In this document: positions 4,944-7,161 of the stretch, piece after piece
How the letters are laid out: the number at the start of each line of letters is the position of its first letter
How positions within the stretch are numbered: the first letter of the stretch is position 1
Assembly: GCA_035645115.1 (NCBI GenBank)
Contig: DASQNF010000036.1
Location: forward strand, 1 to 7,161
Length of the DNA: 7,161 nt
Direction of reading: 5' to 3'
Origin: JACVRW01 sp035645115
Lineage (GTDB): Bacteria > Actinomycetota > Thermoleophilia > Solirubrobacterales > Thermoleophilaceae
The notes under the pieces: generated by a model
What the model saw: only the letters and a program-made list of their open reading frames with translations
Databases searched by the model: none
What the model was told of the DNA's origin: nothing
Translations under genes and position numbers: made by a program

Positions 4944-6013
4944 CCCTCGCCTACGGGGTTGTGCCGGGGGCGGGGGTGTGCGCCCGCGTGAACGGACGGG
5001 TGGTGGACCTGCGCGCGCTCGACGAGCGGCTCTTCGGGAGCCAGTCGCTCGTGCCCTTCATGGCCCGCGGGCCCGAGCTCTGGGGAGTGATGCACGACCG
5101 CGTGCGCGCCCTGGGGGGCCCCGAGCTCGATCCCGCCGAGCTCGGCCTGCCCTTCGAGGTGGCCGACTACGTGGACTTCTACTCCTCGCTCCACCACGCC
5201 ACCAACCTCGGCCGCATGTTCCGGCCGGATGCCGAGCCGCTGCTCCCCAACTGGCGCCACCTGCCGGTGGGCTATCACGGGCGCGCCGGCACGGTGGTGG
5301 TGAGCGGCACGCCCGTGCGCCGGCCCTGCGGGCAGCGCAAGCCGCCCGACGTGGACATGCCCAGCTTCGGCCCGAGCGTCCGGCTCGACATCGAGCTCGA
5401 GGCGGGCTTCGTGATCGGCTCGCCGAGCCGGATGGGCGAGCCGGTGCCGGTGGAGCGCGCGCTCGAGCACGTGTTCGGCATGGTGCTCGTGAACGACTGG
5501 TCCGCGCGCGACGTCCAGGCCTGGGAGTACCAGCCGCTGGGGCCGTTCCTAGGCAAGTCGTTCGCCACCTCGGTGAGCGCGTGGGTCACGCCGCTGGGCG
5601 AGCTCGAGGCGCACGTGGTAGCCGGCGAGCCCCAGGAGCCCGAGCCGCTTCCCTACCTGCGCGAGGCGCCCTGGGCCTACGACATCCCGCTCGAGGTGGA
5701 GCTGAACGGCACGGTCGTGGCGCGCTCGAACACGCGCCACCTGTACTGGTCGGTGGCACAGCAGATCGCCCACCTGACGGCGAACGGCGCGAGCCTGCGC
5801 ACCGGCGACCTGCTCGCGAGCGGCACGATCTCGGGCCCCGGGCGCGACGAGCGGGGGAGCCTGATCGAGCTGTCCTGGAACGGCACCGAGCCGATCGAGC
5901 TCGCCGACGGCTCCACGCGCAGCTTCCTCGAGGACGGCGACGAGGTGGTGCTGCGCGGCGAGCCGCTCGGCGAGGTGCGCGGCAGGATCGAGCCGGCCGC
6001 CGGCGCGCGCTGA
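4940..6013 (+). CDS. fahA: Fumarylacetoacetase (fumarylacetoacetate hydrolase)
   Basis: This enzyme hydrolyses 4-fumarylacetoacetate to fumarate and acetoacetate, the last step of tyrosine/homogentisate catabolism, in the cytoplasm. The 357 residues match the FAH family very closely. DFYSSLHHATN (79-89) carries metal ligand D79 and catalytic H86; LPNWRHLPVGYHGRA (102-116) includes substrate residue Y112; IELE (151-154) gives ligands E152 and E154; NDWSARDVQAWEY (185-197) gives D186, Q193 and Y197; GKSFAT (205-210) gives K206; and LLASGTISGP (291-300) is the C-terminal signature. With an offset of 47, these line up with the known residues of the mouse enzyme (D126, H133, Y159, E199, E201, D233, Q240, Y244, K253). 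The N-terminal SH3-like domain is therefore about 47 residues shorter than in animals. GTG 4940 is chosen because it overlaps the previous stop and has GGAG at 4929-4932, 7 nt upstream. The open frame extends to 4160, but that part lies over the previous gene. Confidence 0.95.
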   Translation: MTLAYGVVPGAGVCARVNGRVVDLRALDERLFGSQSLVPFMARGPELWGVMHDRVRALGGPELDPAELGLPFEVADYVDFYSSLHHATNLGRMFRPDAEPLLPNWRHLPVGYHGRAGTVVVSGTPVRRPCGQRKPPDVDMPSFGPSVRLDIELEAGFVIGSPSRMGEPVPVERALEHVFGMVLVNDWSARDVQAWEYQPLGPFLGKSFATSVSAWVTPLGELEAHVVAGEPQEPEPLPYLREAPWAYDIPLEVELNGTVVARSNTRHLYWSVAQQIAHLTANGASLRTGDLLASGTISGPGRDERGSLIELSWNGTEPIELADGSTRSFLEDGDEVVLRGEPLGEVRGRIEPAAGAR

Positions 6014-6062
6014 TGGACCTGCAGCGCCCCGCGACCGAGCCGGTGCTCGATCCGCCGGCCGG

Positions 6063-6068
6063 TACGGT
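6063..6068 (+). promoter_or_regulatory. Candidate -10 box TACGGT for thrS, leaderless
   Basis: TACGGT fits TAnnnT and ends 9 nt before the thrS ATG at 6078. There is no Shine-Dalgarno, so thrS probably has its own leaderless transcript, although readthrough from fumarylacetoacetase, 64 nt upstream, is possible. No -35 is evident. Confidence 0.45.
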
Positions 6069-6077
6069 GGGCCACCG
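6065..6077. promoter_or_regulatory. Dyad CGGTGG-G-CCACCG abutting the thrS start codon
   Basis: A perfect 6+6 inverted repeat with one central base ends exactly at the base before the thrS ATG and overlaps the last four bases of the TACGGT box. It could be an operator over the transcription start or, if transcribed, contribute to local structure. No regulator is identified and the regulatory reading is inferred. Confidence 0.3.
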
Positions 6078-7161
6078 ATGAAGGTCAAGCTCCCCGACGG
6101 GACGCAGCTCGAGCTGGCGGACGGGGCCACCGGCGCCGACGCCGCCCGGGCGATCGGCGAGGGGCTCGCCCGGGCGGCGCTCGGCGTCCGCGTGGACGGT
6201 GAGCTGCGCGACCTCTCCGCGCCGCTCCCGGACGGCGCCGGCATCGAGATCGTGACGGCGCGGGACGGCGAGGACGCGCTCTGGCTCGTGCGCCACGACG
6301 CGGCGCACGTGCTCGCCACCGCGGTGATGGAGCTCTACCCGGGCGTGAAGATCTCGATCGGCCCGCCGATCGAGGACGGCTTCTACTACGACTTCGAGTT
6401 CCCCGCCGGGGCCAAGCTCACCGACGAGGACTTCGAGCGCGTCGAGGCCAGGATGCGCGAGCACATCAAGGCCGACGAGCGCTTCGAGCGCTCCCAGCTG
6501 CCCGTGGCCGCGGCGATCGAGCACTTTCGCAAGGAAGGCCAGGACTACAAGGTCGAGCTGATCGAGGACCTTGTGCGCGACCAGGGGGTGGAGAGCGTCT
6601 CGCTGTACCGCAACGGCCCCTTCACCGATCTCTGCCGCGGCCCGCACGGTCCCGGCACCAAGCGGATCAAGGCGTTCAAGCTCACGAGCGTGGCGGGCGC
6701 GTACTGGCGCGGCGACTCGAGCCGCCAGATGCTCACGCGCGTGTACGGGACCGCGTTCCTCTCGAAGGAGGAGCTCGAGCGCCACCTGGAGCGGCTCGAG
6801 CAGGCGCGCGCGCGCGACCATCGCAAGCTTGGGCGCGAGCTCGACCTGTTCATGCTCTCCGAGCTCTCGCCGGGCTCGCCCTTCTGGCTGCCGGGCGGCA
6901 TGCAGATCTGGAACGAGCTCACGACGCTCTGGCGCGACACCAACATCGAGCGCGGCTACACCGAGGTGAAGACGCCGATCCTCTACGACGTTGACCTCTG
7001 GAAGCAGTCGGGCCACTGGCACGTGTACCGCGAGCACATGTACTTCACGGACGCGGAGGAGCGGGCGATGGGCCTCAAGCCGATGAACTGCCCGGCCCAC
7101 TGCCAGATCTACAAGCGCGAGAACCGCTCCTACCGCGACCTGCCGATCCGGCTGGCCGAGC
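6078..7161 (+). CDS. thrS: Threonyl-tRNA synthetase, N-terminal 361 codons (runs off the window)
   Basis: Class II synthetase that charges tRNA-Thr with threonine. Domains in order: the TGS domain (about 1-60, opening KVKLPDGTQLEL); the editing domain, with H73 and H77 in RHDAAHVLA, followed by IGPPIEDGFYYDFEF (94-108) and the second metal-type site DLCRGPH (184-190, C186 and H190); and the start of the catalytic core, FWLPGGMQIW (269-278), SGHWHVYREHMY (311-322) and LKPMNCPAH (333-341). C338 corresponds to E. coli zinc ligand C334. The window ends before motif 2, the other zinc ligands and the anticodon-binding domain. A full-length enzyme would need roughly 280-300 more codons. The open frame has no stop up to the edge. 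ATG 6078 gives the standard TGS N-terminus and follows a -10-like box with no Shine-Dalgarno. The intact editing residues imply that mischarged Ser-tRNA-Thr is cleared by this protein. Confidence 0.95.
   Translation, partial: MKVKLPDGTQLELADGATGADAARAIGEGLARAALGVRVDGELRDLSAPLPDGAGIEIVTARDGEDALWLVRHDAAHVLATAVMELYPGVKISIGPPIEDGFYYDFEFPAGAKLTDEDFERVEARMREHIKADERFERSQLPVAAAIEHFRKEGQDYKVELIEDLVRDQGVESVSLYRNGPFTDLCRGPHGPGTKRIKAFKLTSVAGAYWRGDSSRQMLTRVYGTAFLSKEELERHLERLEQARARDHRKLGRELDLFMLSELSPGSPFWLPGGMQIWNELTTLWRDTNIERGYTEVKTPILYDVDLWKQSGHWHVYREHMYFTDAEERAMGLKPMNCPAHCQIYKRENRSYRDLPIRLAE
6140..6179 (+). repeat. 14-bp perfect inverted repeat inside thrS, strong RNA hairpin
   Basis: Arms 6140-6153 (CGCCGCCCGGGCGA) and 6166-6179 (TCGCCCGGGCGGCG) are perfectly complementary, with a 12-nt loop. 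They lie over thrS codons 21-34, about 60-100 nt into the message, and both arms encode Ala-Arg-Ala in the same frame. The predicted RNA stem has 13 G-C pairs and one A-U pair. It may be a chance product of GC-rich Ala/Arg codons, or a structure affecting early translation or transcription of thrS. Confidence 0.6.

Noticed and set aside
5390..5470. Frequent GAGCTCGAG/CTCGAG words across the window
   Set aside because: They reflect preferred codons for Glu-Leu-Glu in GC-rich DNA, are spread through all the genes, and show no spacing pattern.
5586..7100. Minus-strand open frame of 504 codons opposite FAH and thrS
   Set aside because: No domain is recognisable, and both plus-strand proteins here carry complete catalytic motifs, so this is a shadow.

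Overview
This 7.2 kb window is compact and very GC-rich: by eye well over two thirds G+C, with almost every third codon position G or C. It has seven protein-coding genes and no gap longer than about 65 bases. The base composition, frequent GTG starts and apparently leaderless gene starts (a TAnnnT-like -10 box 6-10 nt before the start codon, no Shine-Dalgarno) suggest a high-GC actinobacterium. The flavour resembles Thermoleophilia/Solirubrobacterales, but that placement is an impression from protein wording and has not been tested. Everything looks chromosomal and metabolic. I see no mobile element, CRISPR array, tRNA or rRNA.

Layout. (1) 1-2074, plus strand: a phosphate-uptake operon of a PhoU-like DUF47 protein (67-690), a PiT-family phosphate transporter (711-1835) and an 80-residue two-helix membrane protein (1832-2074) joined to the transporter by a 4-nt GTGA overlap. 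It starts at a -10 box (53-58) flanked by two identical 10-bp repeats. (2) 2075-2131: a convergent gap with a candidate hairpin terminator. (3) 2132-3211, minus strand: a class V aminotransferase-fold PLP enzyme, divergent from (4) 3240-3977, a metallo-beta-lactamase-fold hydrolase. Their start codons are 28 bases apart, their -10 boxes overlap, and palindromes (10 and 16 bp) lie over the start of the plus-strand gene. (5) 4017-6013: a conserved protein of unknown function translationally coupled to a fumarylacetoacetase, the last enzyme of tyrosine/homogentisate breakdown. (6) 6078 to the window edge: the first 361 codons of threonyl-tRNA synthetase, with a 14-bp perfect stem in its early coding sequence.

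How the genes work together. The DUF47/PiT pair is a familiar low-affinity phosphate import module; the small membrane protein is probably a third, undescribed part. Fumarylacetoacetase splits fumarylacetoacetate into fumarate and acetoacetate. Its coupled partner probably acts in the same pathway, but the other tyrosine-catabolic genes (hpd, hmgA, maleylacetoacetate isomerase) are not here. thrS appears to be a separate housekeeping unit with its own promoter.

The most unusual points are the shared divergent promoter with its palindromes, the unknown protein coupled to fumarylacetoacetase, and the recurring leaderless promoter design with dyad symmetry at several gene starts. I saw no clear evidence of a wholly new multi-gene system.
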